Under the pieces are notes generated by a model. The model was not told where the DNA came from, made no database searches, and saw nothing but the letters and a program-made list of their open reading frames with translations. Made by a program: the position numbers and the translations under genes. Shown here one piece after another: positions 1 through 10,115 of a stretch of DNA of 64,000 bases (positions within the stretch are counted from its first letter, which is position 1; the number at the start of each line of letters is the position of its first letter). Source of the stretch: Nioella sediminis (GTDB taxonomy: Bacteria; Pseudomonadota; Alphaproteobacteria; Rhodobacterales; Rhodobacteraceae); NCBI RefSeq assembly GCF_001879695.1, contig NZ_MNBL01000032.1, forward strand, positions 1 through 64,000, given 5' to 3'.

Positions 1-8
1 CCGCCCCG

Positions 9-61
9 AAAAATCTTCCCGAAGATTTTTCATGCCATGAAGGATTTTCTGGAAAATCCTT
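9..61. repeat. Tandem pair of 22-bp palindromes
   Basis: Two near-contiguous inverted repeats: arms AAAAATCTTC / GAAGATTTTT around CC (9-30), and AAGGATTTTC / GAAAATCCTT around TG (40-61). Both stems are perfect 10-bp matches. A second pair of tandem 20-bp palindromes lies at 46832-46873, so this looks like a member of a dispersed element family placed downstream of genes. It may act as a terminator or 3'-end stabiliser for a gene that ends before the window. Confidence 0.75.
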
Positions 62-93
62 CTGCGTCGCCGCATGCGCAAATTTTGGTCTTT

Positions 94-157
94 GTCTGCA
101 CGCCCGGTGTACGGGGGGTGTACAGGGGGTGTACGGGGGGCACCCCCCCTCTTTCGC
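94..157 (+). repeat. G-rich triple-arm repeat (copy A), terminator-like
   Basis: Three tandem 12-bp units of the form GGTGTACGGGGG / GGTGTACAGGGG are followed by GCACCCCCCCT and a short T-rich run. Each G-rich unit can pair with the single C-rich arm, giving three alternative hairpins. A close relative with a much better T tract lies at 10734-10800. It sits in the 262-base gap before the malyl-CoA lyase gene, where no coding gene is visible. Confidence 0.7.
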
Positions 158-262
158 GGCCAAATCGCGCATTGCCGCAATGCAGCACTTGCGTGCCGCG
201 ACGCAATAATCTACCCAAGGCGGGAACTTTTACGACATATCCTTGCCCAAGGGGAACCACCC

Positions 263-1222
263 ATGTCCTTCCGCCTGCAGCCCGCTGCCCCCGCCCGTCC
301 GAACCGCTGCCAGCTTTTCGGCCCCGGCTCCAACACCAAGCTGTTCGCCAAAATGGCCGCCTCCGCCGCCGATGTGATCAACCTCGATCTGGAAGATTCC
401 GTCGCACCCTCCGACAAGGAGCAGGCCCGCGCCAATGTGATCGAGGCCATCGGCAATGTGGATTGGGGCACCAAGACGCTCTCGGTGCGGATCAACGGGC
501 TGGACACCCCCTATTGGTACCGCGATGTCGTTGATCTGCTTGAACAATCCTCGGCCCGGCTCGACCAGATCATGATCCCGAAAGTGGGCTGCGCCGAGGA
601 TGTCTACGCCGTGGATGCGCTGGTCACCGCGATTGAGGCTGCCAAAGGCCGCACGAAGAGAATCGCCTTCGAAGTCATCATCGAATCGGCCGCCGGCATC
701 GCCCATGTCGAAGAGATCGCCGCATCCTCCCCGCGGCTGGAAGCCATGAGCCTCGGCGCCGCCGATTTCGCCGCCTCCATGGGCATGCAGACCACCGGCA
801 TCGGCGGCACGCAGGAAAACTATTACATGCTGCGCGAGGGGCAGAAATACTGGTCCGACCCCTGGCACTGGGCTCAAACCGCCATCGTCGCCGCCTGCCG
901 CACCCACGGCATCCTGCCGGTCGATGGCCCCTTCGGCGATTTCTCGGATGACGAGGGCTATATCGCGCAAGCCATGCGCTCTGCCACTCTGGGCATGGTC
1001 GGCAAATGGGCCATCCACCCGAAACAGATCGCACTTGCAAATCAAGTGTTTACGCCGTCTGAAGCCGCCGTTGCAGAGGCCCGCGAAATCCTTGCCGCGA
1101 TGGAAGAGGCCAAGGCCTCGGGTGCGGGGGCGACCGTCTACAAGGGCCGTCTCGTGGACATCGCCTCGATCAAACAGGCCGAGGTGATCGTGAAGCAATC
1201 CGAGATGATCGCCGCCGGCTGA
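263..1222 (+). CDS. mcl1: L-malyl-CoA/beta-methylmalyl-CoA lyase
   Basis: A 319-residue HpcH/HpaI/CitE-family lyase. In the ethylmalonyl-CoA pathway it cleaves beta-methylmalyl-CoA to glyoxylate and propionyl-CoA and interconverts L-malyl-CoA with acetyl-CoA and glyoxylate in the cytosol. The protein shows the family LDLEDSV segment near residue 50, the metal-binding Glu in EVIIESAAGI and the Asp in the SLGAADFAAS segment, and a C-terminal IHPKQI segment. Length matches Rhodobacter Mcl1. The ATG at 263 is preferred over an upstream in-frame start because the conserved N-terminus (RPNRCQLFGPGS) begins just after it and a GGGGAAC sequence precedes it. A strong hairpin follows the stop. Confidence 0.92.
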   Translation: MSFRLQPAAPARPNRCQLFGPGSNTKLFAKMAASAADVINLDLEDSVAPSDKEQARANVIEAIGNVDWGTKTLSVRINGLDTPYWYRDVVDLLEQSSARLDQIMIPKVGCAEDVYAVDALVTAIEAAKGRTKRIAFEVIIESAAGIAHVEEIAASSPRLEAMSLGAADFAASMGMQTTGIGGTQENYYMLREGQKYWSDPWHWAQTAIVAACRTHGILPVDGPFGDFSDDEGYIAQAMRSATLGMVGKWAIHPKQIALANQVFTPSEAAVAEAREILAAMEEAKASGAGATVYKGRLVDIASIKQAEVIVKQSEMIAAG

Positions 1223-1228
1223 TCCCTC

Positions 1229-1263
1229 AAAGGCCCCGCGCCACATGCCCGGGGCCTTTTCTT
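1229..1263 (+). terminator. Rho-independent terminator of mcl1
   Basis: AAGGCCCCG pairs with CGGGGCCTT across a roughly 11-nt loop and is followed by TTTTC. It lies 7 bases after the mcl1 stop codon and before accA. Confidence 0.8.
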
Positions 1264-1330
1264 GCGATGCGGAACGTTGCAAATCCCGTCCACCCCCTGC
1301 ATATAGCCAAGGGTCAGACGGAGGCTTTGC

Positions 1331-2290
1331 ATGAACTATCTCGACTTCGAAAAACCCCTCGCCGAGATCGAGGGAAAGGCCGAAGAGCTGCGGGCCATGG
1401 CGCGCGGCAACAAGGAGATGGATATCGAGGCCGAAGCCAAGGCGCTCGACAAGAAGGCCGCCGACATGCTGGCCGACCTCTACAAATCGCTGACGCCCTG
1501 GCGCAAATGCCAGGTGGCGCGCCACCCCGACCGGCCCCATTGCCGCGACTATATTCAGGCGCTGTTCACTGAATACACGCCGCTGGCGGGCGACCGGAAC
1601 TTCGCCGATGACCATGCGATCATGGGCGGGCTGGCCCGCTTCAACGACCGTCCCGTCGTGGTGATCGGCCATGAAAAGGGCCATGACACCAAGACCCGGA
1701 TCGAACGCAATTTCGGCATGGCCCGTCCCGAGGGCTACCGCAAAGCGGTGCGCCTGATGGATCTTGCCGACCGGTTCAACATGCCCGTCGTGACACTGGT
1801 GGACACGCCCGGCGCCTATCCCGGCAAGGGCGCGGAGGAACGCGGCCAGTCAGAGGCGATTGCCCGTTCGACCGAGAAATGTCTGCAGATCGGCGTACCG
1901 CTTGTCTCCGTCGTGATCGGTGAAGGCGGATCGGGCGGGGCCGTGGCCTTTGCCACCGCCGACAAGGTGGCGATGCTGGAACACTCGATTTACTCGGTGA
2001 TCAGCCCCGAGGGCTGCGCCTCGATCCTTTGGAAGGACGGGGCCAAGATGCGCGAAGCGGCCGAGGCGCTGCGCCTGACCGCGCAAGACCTTGAAAAACT
2101 TGGCGTCTGCGACCGGATCATCAAGGAACCGCTTGGCGGCGCGCAACGCGACCGGGCGACCACCATCACCCGCGTGGGTGAAGGGATCGAGGCGCTGCTG
2201 GCCTCCATGGACGGAAAATCCCGCGACGACCTGATCGCGGGCCGCCGCAGGAAATTCCTCGATATGGGCTCAAAAGGGCTGGCCGCGTAA
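1331..2290 (+). CDS. accA: Acetyl-CoA carboxylase carboxyltransferase subunit alpha
   Basis: A 319-residue AccA, the alpha half of the carboxyltransferase that moves CO2 from carboxybiotin to acetyl-CoA in the first step of fatty-acid synthesis. It partners AccD, which is not in this window. The N-terminal helical segment beginning [14 protein letters not shown] and the crotonase-like core with the GEGGSGGA oxyanion region and [15 protein letters not shown] are typical. Length is normal for the family (about 320 aa). A GGAGG-like sequence (ACGGAGGCTTTGC) precedes the ATG. It converges on the cytochrome b561 gene with only 6 bases between stop codons. Confidence 0.96.
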   Translation: MNYLDFEKPLAEIEGKAEELRAMARGNKEMDIEAEAKALDKKAADMLADLYKSLTPWRKCQVARHPDRPHCRDYIQALFTEYTPLAGDRNFADDHAIMGGLARFNDRPVVVIGHEKGHDTKTRIERNFGMARPEGYRKAVRLMDLADRFNMPVVTLVDTPGAYPGKGAEERGQSEAIARSTEKCLQIGVPLVSVVIGEGGSGGAVAFATADKVAMLEHSIYSVISPEGCASILWKDGAKMREAAEALRLTAQDLEKLGVCDRIIKEPLGGAQRDRATTITRVGEGIEALLASMDGKSRDDLIAGRRRKFLDMGSKGLAA

Positions 2291-2296
2291 GGCCCC

Positions 2297-2821
2297 CTAC
2301 CGACCGAACCACATCCGCTGAAACAGCCCGTCGCGCAGCATGATCTGGTGGTAAAGCGCCCCCAGAATGTGCAGCGCCAGCATCGCCATGATCAGCTTGG
2401 CAAGAATGCCGTGGATCACGCGCGGGCTGAATTCAAAGAAGCTGTCGGGCAGCGGCGTGGTACCGGCCAAGGCATCCGAGAGGCCCGACATGCGGCCCAG
2501 AACCATGCCCGACACGGCCATCAGGATCACGAAGATATTCAGAAGCTTGGGCATCGCCTGCCCCAGCTTGTCCAGAAAGGCGCTGCCGGTTTTGGCGTGC
2601 TCAGGCGCGGGCATGAACCGGCGCAGGACAATCCGCAGGACGGTCAGCACGAGGATCACCAGCCCGATCAGCCGATGCGTGGCCAGCATCGACAGCTTGT
2701 CGGGGTCGGCATTGTCCATCGGTTCCAGCACGAAGGTGCCCACCCCCAGCATCAAAAGCATCAGCACGGCAACGATCCAGTGCAGGGCGACGGTAACGGG
2801 GTGGTAACGGTAAACGGACAT
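2297..2821 (-). CDS. Cytochrome b561 family membrane protein
   Basis: A 174-residue di-haem b-type cytochrome predicted to span the inner membrane four times and to move electrons between quinol and a periplasmic partner. Candidate haem-ligand histidines are visible in RYHPVTVALHW, in ATHRLIGLVI and in the C-terminal HGILAKLIMAMLALHILGAL segment. The ATG at 2821 has AAAGGA about 8 bases upstream. An upstream in-frame start would add 16 residues that do not look like the family. The electron partner is not visible nearby. Confidence 0.85.
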   Translation of the reverse strand: MSVYRYHPVTVALHWIVAVLMLLMLGVGTFVLEPMDNADPDKLSMLATHRLIGLVILVLTVLRIVLRRFMPAPEHAKTGSAFLDKLGQAMPKLLNIFVILMAVSGMVLGRMSGLSDALAGTTPLPDSFFEFSPRVIHGILAKLIMAMLALHILGALYHQIMLRDGLFQRMWFGR

Positions 2822-2976
2822 GGCGCATCCTTTCGCGGCACTGGTACGTTCGGTCAGCGGTATGGTCACCGCCTTTAGTTGTCAACGGCAAGTATATTTC
2901 CCGGTCAATCCGCCGCAACGGCATGCTTGCCCGAATTCCCTGCCCGCGTCACCATCCCCCGCAAGGAGGACCCCAA

Positions 2977-4125
2977 ATGCCCAACCATCTGTGGATGCAG
3001 GACGACCATCACGCCTATGCCGACACCGTTCGCCGGTTTCTGGACGAGGAATTCCAGCCGCATCGCGACGAATGGAAAGAGGCGGGCAAGATCCCCAAGG
3101 ATTTCTGGCGAAAGGCCGGGGATCTGGGCATTCTTGGCGCGACCACGCCCGAGGCAAACGGCGGCCTCGGCCTGTCCCGTCATTTCGATGCGGTGACCTA
3201 TATCGAACAGGCCAAGGCAGGGGATAGCGGATGGGGATTTGCCGTCCACAACATCGCCGCCCACTACATCATTGCCTATGGCACCGACGAACAGAAGGCG
3301 CGCTGGCTGCCCAAGCTGGCGACCGGCGAGATGGTCGGTGCCATCGCCATGACAGAACCGGGGACCGGCAGCGATTTGCAGGCGGTGCGCACAACGGCGG
3401 TGCCCGACGGGAATGAATACCTGATCAACGGCTCCAAGACCTTCATCACCAACGGTGGCAGCGCCGATCTGCTGATCCTCGTGGCCAAGACCGACCCCAC
3501 ATCGCGCGCCAAGGGCGTGTCGCTGATGGTGGTGGAAACCGAAGGGCTGGAGGGTTTCCGCGTGGGCCGCAAGCTCGACAAGATGGGGATGCGGAGGAAC
3601 GACACGGCGGAGCTGTTCTTTGAGGACGTCCGCATCCCGCGTGACCACCTGCTCGGGACCGAGGAAGGTCAGGGGTTTTACCAACTGATGCGGCAATTGC
3701 CGTGGGAGAGGCTGATCCTCGGCTACGCCGCACTCGGGTCGTCGCAATGCGCGCTCGATGTGACGCTCGCTTATGTGAAAGAGCGCAAAGCCTTCGGCCA
3801 GCGGGTCATGGATTTCCAGAACACCCGCTTCAAGCTGGCCGAATGCGCGACCAAGGTGGAAATTCTCGCGGCCTTCCTCGACCAATGTCTGGAGGAGCTG
3901 GAACAGGGCACCCTGACCGCCGAGAAAGCCGCCATGGCCAAGTGGTGGGGCAGCCAGACCCAATGCGAGATTGTGGATGAATGCCTGCAACTGCATGGCG
4001 GTTACGGCTACATGAACGAGTACCTGATTGCCGAGCTCTATGCCGATGCCCGTGTGCAGAAGATCTATGGAGGCACGAATGAGATCATGAAGGAGCTGAT
4101 CGCACGGGACCTGGACCGCGACTGA
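2977..4125 (+). CDS. Acyl-CoA dehydrogenase
   Basis: A 382-residue FAD-dependent acyl-CoA dehydrogenase that introduces a trans-2 double bond into an acyl-CoA and passes electrons to ETF. FAD- and substrate-binding segments are visible (AMTEPGTGSDLQAV, FITNGGSADLLI, and the C-terminal YGGTNEIMKELIARDL, where the Glu after GGTN is the usual catalytic base). Start chosen at the ATG preceded by AAGGAGG with 8-base spacing. Chain-length specificity cannot be read from the sequence. It stands alone, with no ETF or enoyl-CoA hydratase gene next to it. Confidence 0.9.
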   Translation: MPNHLWMQDDHHAYADTVRRFLDEEFQPHRDEWKEAGKIPKDFWRKAGDLGILGATTPEANGGLGLSRHFDAVTYIEQAKAGDSGWGFAVHNIAAHYIIAYGTDEQKARWLPKLATGEMVGAIAMTEPGTGSDLQAVRTTAVPDGNEYLINGSKTFITNGGSADLLILVAKTDPTSRAKGVSLMVVETEGLEGFRVGRKLDKMGMRRNDTAELFFEDVRIPRDHLLGTEEGQGFYQLMRQLPWERLILGYAALGSSQCALDVTLAYVKERKAFGQRVMDFQNTRFKLAECATKVEILAAFLDQCLEELEQGTLTAEKAAMAKWWGSQTQCEIVDECLQLHGGYGYMNEYLIAELYADARVQKIYGGTNEIMKELIARDLDRD

Positions 4126-4217
4126 CGCGATCGCCGCGTTTACTGGGCCATTGCCGCAGGCACGGCACCATGGCACCGTCTGTTCGACCCGCAACAGGAC
4201 CAACGACGATCACACCC

Positions 4218-5069
4218 ATGACGCTCATTCCCCCCCGCATACGCTACAGGCTGACGGGCGTAGAACCCCCGACGGAGTTTAAACGCCGGATGGAGGACCG
4301 CCTCCAGCGATGGTATCGCGGCACGGATCCGCATCCCGATCCGGCCCTGCAACGCAGGCGGCTGTCGGTGGCGGCTCTCGCCAACAAATCGGCAATGCGC
4401 GCCTATGCACAGCAGATGAACCTGCCGCTGCCCGAGCGCTACGCCGAGGCGAATGACGTGGACGGCCTCGACATACCCGCGCTTCCGCAAAGGGTGGTCA
4501 TCAAGCCAGACAACCTGTCCAGCAACAAGGGCGTGTTGCTGTTCGACGGAGAGACAGAGGTCTTTTCCGGCGACACCGTGCCCTTGTCCGAACGCGGGGC
4601 CTATGTGAAACGCAGGATGGACCCATTGATTTCCGCCAAGCCCGCAACCCGACTGATTGCCGAGGAGTTTCTGAAGGATATCGACCCTGGCAAGGTCATT
4701 CCCCGCGATTTCAAGACCTTCGTGGCAGGCGGTCGGACGCATGTGATCAAGGTCGTCGACAGGAACGGCAAGGCGGGAACGACCTTGGAACGGTACTATC
4801 GCCGGACCTGGAAACCGTATCGGGATCTGCAATATTCAAACAGCCTGGCCCCGCCGATCCCCAGACCCGAGCGATACGAAGAACTGCTCGATCTGTCCGA
4901 TCGGATTGCGCGCGACATTCAGTGCTTCATGCGGCTGGATTTCTACATCACGCAGCGCGGTGTGGTGTTCGGGGAATTCACATCCTACCCCAATGCGGGC
5001 AACAAGCACACGGCCCGTGGCAGCCGCGTCTTTTGCGAGTTGATGGACCGCTATCCGGACCCGTTCTGA
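4218..5069 (+). CDS. ATP-grasp family protein (TupA-like)
   Basis: About 283 residues with ATP-grasp features: VVIKPDNLSSNKGVLLF resembles the ATP-binding Lys and glycine-rich loop, RLIAEEFLK resembles the adenine-contacting segment, and MRLDFYITQRGVVFGEFT carries the acidic metal-binding residues. The family resembles TupA-like ATP-grasp proteins, some of which act in polyglutamate or capsule-like amide-bond formation, but the substrate here is unknown. The ATG at 4218 is chosen because the preceding 16 residues in frame look non-coding. No biosynthetic partner is adjacent. Confidence 0.7.
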   Translation: MTLIPPRIRYRLTGVEPPTEFKRRMEDRLQRWYRGTDPHPDPALQRRRLSVAALANKSAMRAYAQQMNLPLPERYAEANDVDGLDIPALPQRVVIKPDNLSSNKGVLLFDGETEVFSGDTVPLSERGAYVKRRMDPLISAKPATRLIAEEFLKDIDPGKVIPRDFKTFVAGGRTHVIKVVDRNGKAGTTLERYYRRTWKPYRDLQYSNSLAPPIPRPERYEELLDLSDRIARDIQCFMRLDFYITQRGVVFGEFTSYPNAGNKHTARGSRVFCELMDRYPDPF

Positions 5070-5274
5070 ACCGTGGTTCACCCGACCCAGTTGCCGAGCC
5101 TTGCGCCCTGCGACGGTCGGAGCGGGTGCAATGCGACCGACCAATCGAATTTTCGCAAAATCCTCTGAACACGCCACGAAAATTCCCGCATTGGGCCGCT
5201 GATGCGCACGGCTGACGGACGACACCCAAAGGGTTCATTCCGCAATCCCCATAGCCAACCGGAGGTCCGATCCC

Positions 5275-5481
5275 ATGAAACCCACCCGTCTCGTTGCAAC
5301 CGTCCTGACCTTGACCGCCCTGTCATCCGGCGCGGCGCTGGCCCAGACATACACCACGCCCGACGGCTGTTCCTACACCCGCGCGCAGGCGCCGGGCTAT
5401 CCCGCGACATGGCATCTGATTCTTAACCCCGAGCGGATCGGTCTGCCGACCCCCACGGCCCGCTGTGCCGCGATGCTGTAG
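5275..5481 (+). CDS. Small secreted protein of unknown function
   Basis: A 68-residue product with a clear Sec signal peptide (basic KPTR, hydrophobic VATVLTLTALSS, AlaLeuAla cleavage near residue 23). The mature part is about 45 residues with two cysteines, one after TTPDG and one near the C-terminus, which could form a single disulfide. A good ribosome-binding site (CCGGAGG) lies 11 bases before the ATG. Its stop codon is one base from the stop of the convergent ldh gene. I do not recognise the family. Confidence 0.6.
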   Translation: MKPTRLVATVLTLTALSSGAALAQTYTTPDGCSYTRAQAPGYPATWHLILNPERIGLPTPTARCAAML

Positions 5482-5482
5482 G

Positions 5483-6445
<963 letters not shown>

Positions 6446-6492
6446 TCAGGGTAGCGCAGCACCGCCATGGCTGACCAGAGCGGAAACCCGCG

Positions 6493-7650
6493 TCAGCACA
6501 GCCGCTGGCTGAGCCGCTCCAGCAGGCCCAGACACTGGCCCATCTGGGTCAGTTCGATGAATTCATCGGGCTTGTGCGCCTGCTCGATAGAGCCCGGACC
6601 GCAGACGACGACCGACATGCCCAGATCCTGAAAAAGCCCCGCCTCGGTCCCGAACGGCACCAGCCCCGCGCCATTCGCGCCGGTCAGTTCCATGACGATA
6701 TCGCGCGCCTCGTTCTCGCTGGCCGGGATCAGCCCGTCGACCTCGCCCACGACCTCCGTTTCGATACGCGCATCGGGGCTGACAGAGCGCATCGCCGGCA
6801 GCAGCACCTCCTCGCAATAGCGGTGCAGGTCGCCCCGCACGAAATCGGCATCCGATTTCTGCACGGGCCGCATTTCCCAATCCACCTGCGCGCGGCCGGG
6901 GATGACATTATGCGCCACGCCGCCCACAAGCGCGCCGGTGTTGATCGTGGTCCAGGGCGGTTCAAAGGCACTGTCTGCGGGCGCGCGGGTCTTCAGCGCC
7001 TCTTTCAGCTCCATCAGCCGGTTCACGTAGCGCACCGCGTATTCCACCGCGTTCACCCCGTGGTCGGGGGCGGACCCATGCCCTTCAAGCCCGGTGAAAT
7101 GGGTGGAATATTCGCAGCACCCCTTGTGCCCTTCGATGATCCGCATCGAGGTGGGTTCGCCCACGATGGCCATGTCGGGCAACAAGTCGCGCCCGCGCAG
7201 CGCCTCTACCAATGCCTGAGCCCCGAGGCAGCCGACCTCCTCGTCATGGGTAAAGGCGAAATAGACCGGCTTCTTCAGCGCCCGCTCGGCAAAGAGCGGC
7301 GCCATCGCGACAGAGGCCGCGATAAACCCTTTCATGTCACAGGTGCCGCGCCCAAAAAGCTTGGCGTCGTCGGCGCGCATCCGAAACGGGTCGCTCGTCC
7401 AGTCCTGGTCCGCCACCGGCACAACGTCGGTGTGACCCGACAACATGATGCCCCCCGGCACCTCCGGCCCGATCCGGGCAAAGAGATTGGCCTTGCGCCC
7501 GGTCCCGTCCTGCAACACCTCCACACGCGCGCCCGCCGACTCCAGGTGATTGGCAAGGCAGGCGATCATGTCGAGGTTGCTGTCGGGCGAGATCGTCGGA
7601 TAGGCGATCAGCTCCTCCAGCAATGCGGTGGTCTCGGGCAGCCCGGTCAT
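6493..7650 (-). CDS. argE: ArgE-like M20 deacetylase (acetylornithine deacetylase family)
   Basis: A 385-residue M20 metallo-deacylase. Metal ligands and catalytic residues are visible in SGHTDVVPV, GRGTCDMKG, THDEEVGCLG, VGEPTSM and the C-terminal AHKPDEFIE. The closest named activity is N2-acetylornithine deacetylase. The start is the ATG at 7650, which overlaps the stop codon of the upstream M24 gene (ATGA), implying translational coupling. Because that neighbour resembles ectoine hydrolases, whose product is an N-acetyl-diaminobutyrate, the true substrate could instead be an acetylated diamino acid. That is an inference from context. Confidence 0.8.
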   Translation of the reverse strand: MTGLPETTALLEELIAYPTISPDSNLDMIACLANHLESAGARVEVLQDGTGRKANLFARIGPEVPGGIMLSGHTDVVPVADQDWTSDPFRMRADDAKLFGRGTCDMKGFIAASVAMAPLFAERALKKPVYFAFTHDEEVGCLGAQALVEALRGRDLLPDMAIVGEPTSMRIIEGHKGCCEYSTHFTGLEGHGSAPDHGVNAVEYAVRYVNRLMELKEALKTRAPADSAFEPPWTTINTGALVGGVAHNVIPGRAQVDWEMRPVQKSDADFVRGDLHRYCEEVLLPAMRSVSPDARIETEVVGEVDGLIPASENEARDIVMELTGANGAGLVPFGTEAGLFQDLGMSVVVCGPGSIEQAHKPDEFIELTQMGQCLGLLERLSQRLC

Positions 7651-8831
7651 GGCTTGACGAAGAGCTTGCGCTCCACGTTGCACAGCGTTTCCGCCGGACC
7701 GTCCTCCTTGATCAGGATGGTTTCCGTGGTCTCAAGGCCCCAACTGTCCATCCACAGCGCGGGCATGAAATGGAAGGTCATGCCCGGTTGCAGCACGGTC
7801 TCATCCTCGCCCCGAATGGACGCGGTGCGCTCGCCCCAGTCAGGCGGGTAGGACAGGCCGATCGGGTAGCCCATGCGTCCCTTGCGGTCGAACCCGTGCT
7901 TGTGCAGCACCTCCATGAAGGCGTTGAACACGTCGCGCGTCTGGTTGCCCGCGCGCGCGGCGTTCAGCCCCGCCTCGATCCCCTCCATCTGCGCGGCCTC
8001 GACCCGGCGCATCTCGTCCGACGGCGTGCCAAGGAAGATCGTCCGGCACAGTGGCGCGTGGTAGCGGCGATAACAGCCCGAAAGTTCGAAGAACGTGGCC
8101 TCGCCCTCGCGCATCTCGTCCCCGTTCCAGGTCAGGTGCGCAGCGGTGGCATCAAGCCCCGAGGGCGTCAGCGGCACAATCGCCGGGTAATCGCCCCAGA
8201 TATCGTCCACCCCGGTGATCCCAGCATGCATGATGTCCGCCACAAGGTCATTCTTGCGCACCCCCGGCGCGGCACGTTCCAACGCGACCCCGACAACCTT
8301 TTCCGAAATCTTGGCCGCCTTGCGGATAAAGCCGATCTCTTCCTCCGACTTCACCAGCCGCTGCCAGTTCACCAGCGCCGTGGCATCGACCAGCGTCGCA
8401 TTGGGCAGTTCGGCCCCCAGAACCGCATGCGCCTTGGCGGAGTAATAGTAGTTCTCCATCTCCACCCCGATCCGCGCGCCCGCAAGGCCCAACCGGGTGA
8501 AATGTTCCGCCAGATCCTGCATCGGGTGATAGACGCTCGACTGAATGTAATGGTCGGAATAACCGTGGATGTTTTCCGCCGCCATCCAGCAGGTCCGTTG
8601 CCCACCAAGTGCGTCCATGGAGCGACCCCACCATTCCGGCTCGCCCTCCATGCGCAGGATCACGCCCTGATGCACGTAGAAGGACCAGCCGTCATAGCCC
8701 GTCAGCCAGGCCTGGTTCGACGGGTCGGCCACGAAAATCGCATCGAGCCCGGCGTCCGCCATCGCGGCCCGTGTCTTGGCAATCCGCCGGTCATATTCCG
8801 CTTGGCTGAACGGTGCGCATCCCGCTGGCAT
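7647..8831 (-). CDS. M24-family hydrolase, ectoine hydrolase (DoeA/EutD)-like
   Basis: A 394-residue creatinase/aminopeptidase-fold protein. The segment LTGYDGWSFYVHQ and the surrounding region resemble DoeA/EutD ectoine hydrolases, which open the ectoine ring to N-acetyl-diaminobutyrate. The usual M24 dimetal ligands are not obvious: the region around FFELSGCYRRYHAPLCRTIFLG lacks the two aspartates of metalloproteases, as in creatinase-like members. It is coupled by an ATGA overlap to an ArgE-like deacetylase. The rest of a canonical ectoine cluster (uptake genes, enuR, eutABC) is absent, so it may be a paralogue acting on another N-acyl compound. Confidence 0.68.
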   Translation of the reverse strand: MPAGCAPFSQAEYDRRIAKTRAAMADAGLDAIFVADPSNQAWLTGYDGWSFYVHQGVILRMEGEPEWWGRSMDALGGQRTCWMAAENIHGYSDHYIQSSVYHPMQDLAEHFTRLGLAGARIGVEMENYYYSAKAHAVLGAELPNATLVDATALVNWQRLVKSEEEIGFIRKAAKISEKVVGVALERAAPGVRKNDLVADIMHAGITGVDDIWGDYPAIVPLTPSGLDATAAHLTWNGDEMREGEATFFELSGCYRRYHAPLCRTIFLGTPSDEMRRVEAAQMEGIEAGLNAARAGNQTRDVFNAFMEVLHKHGFDRKGRMGYPIGLSYPPDWGERTASIRGEDETVLQPGMTFHFMPALWMDSWGLETTETILIKEDGPAETLCNVERKLFVKP

Positions 8832-8961
8832 GTCATCTCTCCCTGTCTGGCTGTCCCGGTCACGCTAGGGGAAATCGTAGACACCGCAACAGCTTTTCCG
8901 ACACCGCGCTTGCCGAACGCGTCAGGATCGGTCAGGACCGGGGGCAGCGAAAGGCGAGGCA

Positions 8962-9552
8962 ATGACCAGACTGATCCTATTCAACAAGCCCTACGACGTG
9001 CTCTCGCAATTCACCGACAAGGGCACCGAGGGCAGCACCCGCCGCACCCTGTCGGAATTCATCGACGTGCCGGGGGTGTACGCGGCGGGCAGGCTCGACC
9101 GCGACAGCGAGGGGCTGATGGTCCTGACCGATGACGGCCGGTTGCAGGCCCGCATCACCAGCCCCCGCGCGCAGACGCCCAAGACATACTGGGCACAGGT
9201 CGAGGGCACCCCGACGGAAGGCCAGTTGCAGGCCCTGTGCAAAGGGGTCACGCTCAAGGACGGCCCCACGCGGCCTGCCAAGGTGCGGCTGATGGAGGAA
9301 CCGGAAGGCCTCTGGCCCCGAACCCCGCCCGTGCGCTTTCGCAAGACCGTGCCCGACGCGTGGCTGGAACTGACAATCACCGAAGGCCGCAACCGCCAGG
9401 TCCGCCGCATGACCGCCGCCGTGGGCCTGCCCACCCTGCGCCTGATCCGGGCCCGCGTGGGCAAATGGGCACTCGACGGCCTCGCCCCCGGCGACTGGCG
9501 CGATGCAACGGCAGAACTCGCCGCCCCTTCCCCCCGCCGCAAACCGCGCTAA
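8962..9552 (+). CDS. rluE: 23S rRNA pseudouridine synthase (RluE/RsuA family)
   Basis: A 196-residue pseudouridine synthase. The catalytic motif [14 protein letters not shown] places the nucleophilic Asp at residue 46. The segments [15 protein letters not shown] and [14 protein letters not shown] are typical of the RsuA/RluE group. It lacks an N-terminal S4 domain, as RluE does. It is predicted to modify 23S rRNA near position 2457 in E. coli numbering, assuming orthology. It is followed after 11 bases by a DUF454 membrane protein gene, likely in one transcript. Confidence 0.88.
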   Translation: MTRLILFNKPYDVLSQFTDKGTEGSTRRTLSEFIDVPGVYAAGRLDRDSEGLMVLTDDGRLQARITSPRAQTPKTYWAQVEGTPTEGQLQALCKGVTLKDGPTRPAKVRLMEEPEGLWPRTPPVRFRKTVPDAWLELTITEGRNRQVRRMTAAVGLPTLRLIRARVGKWALDGLAPGDWRDATAELAAPSPRRKPR

Positions 9553-9563
9553 ACCCGAAGGGC

Positions 9564-9959
9564 ATGAGCTTGATGCCAGACCCCGCCAACCGCCCCCGCC
9601 TGCGCCACCTGCCGTGGCTCGCGCTCGGCTGGACCGCCGTGGCGCTCGGCTTCGCGGGCGTGGTCCTGCCGATCCTGCCGACGACACCCTTCCTGATCCT
9701 CGCGGCCTTCGCCTTCTCCAAAAGCTCCCCCCGCCTGCGGCAATGGCTGGTGGATCACAACATCTTCGGCGGACCGATCCGCGATTGGGAAGAAAAGGGC
9801 GCGATCCGCCCGCGCTACAAGGTCATGGCCTGCACCGCGATGGCGCTGGTCCTGCTGGTCAGCATCCTCTCCAACCTCAGCGGCATGGTCATCCTGATCC
9901 AGATCATGGCCATGGGCGGCGCGGCGGCCTTCATCCTGTCCCGACCGAACGGCGACTGA
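9564..9959 (+). CDS. DUF454/YbaN-family inner membrane protein
   Basis: A 131-residue protein with two predicted hydrophobic regions at the N-terminal side (LGWTAVALGFAGVVLPILPTT) and a further pair near the C-terminus (VMACTAMALVLLVSIL; MVILIQIMAMGGAAAFIL). The G-x-VLPxLPTTPFLLLA signature, seen as GVVLPILPTTPFLILAAF, is diagnostic of DUF454. Function unknown. A composite dispersed repeat begins 11 bases after its stop. Confidence 0.82.
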   Translation: MSLMPDPANRPRLRHLPWLALGWTAVALGFAGVVLPILPTTPFLILAAFAFSKSSPRLRQWLVDHNIFGGPIRDWEEKGAIRPRYKVMACTAMALVLLVSILSNLSGMVILIQIMAMGGAAAFILSRPNGD

Positions 9960-9970
9960 TCGCCCCGCCC

Positions 9971-10115
9971 TTTTCATCTTGGCCAAAATACCTCCGCCGG
10001 AGGCGTCCCGCCCTCTCAGCTCGCGGGTCATCCGTGACAGCGAACCTCCAGCAGCCACGAACCCGTGGCAACGCGGCCCGAGGAGGGCGCCAGAGGCGCC
10101 TGACGAGGGGCGCTC
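9971..10115 (+). repeat. Composite dispersed repeat, copy 1
   Basis: Part one is TTTTCATCTTGGCCAAAA followed by TACCTCCGCCGGAGGCGTCC, containing palindromes TTGGCCAA and CCTCCGCCGGAGG. Part two (about 10063-10115) is CCGTGGCAACGCGGCC followed by a hairpin GGCGCC-AGA-GGCGCC. The same two parts occur in inverted orientation at 12411-12561. Both copies start 9 to 11 bases after a stop codon. The 357 bases between 9960 and 10316 hold this repeat and nothing else that I can support. Confidence 0.8.

Noticed and set aside
94-157. Possible CRISPR array
   Set aside because: Tandem units have no spacers of unique sequence and only three copies; the structure is a terminator-like hairpin.
230-1684. 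484-codon minus-strand frame across mcl1 and accA
   Set aside because: It spans two well-supported plus-strand genes and the terminator between them.
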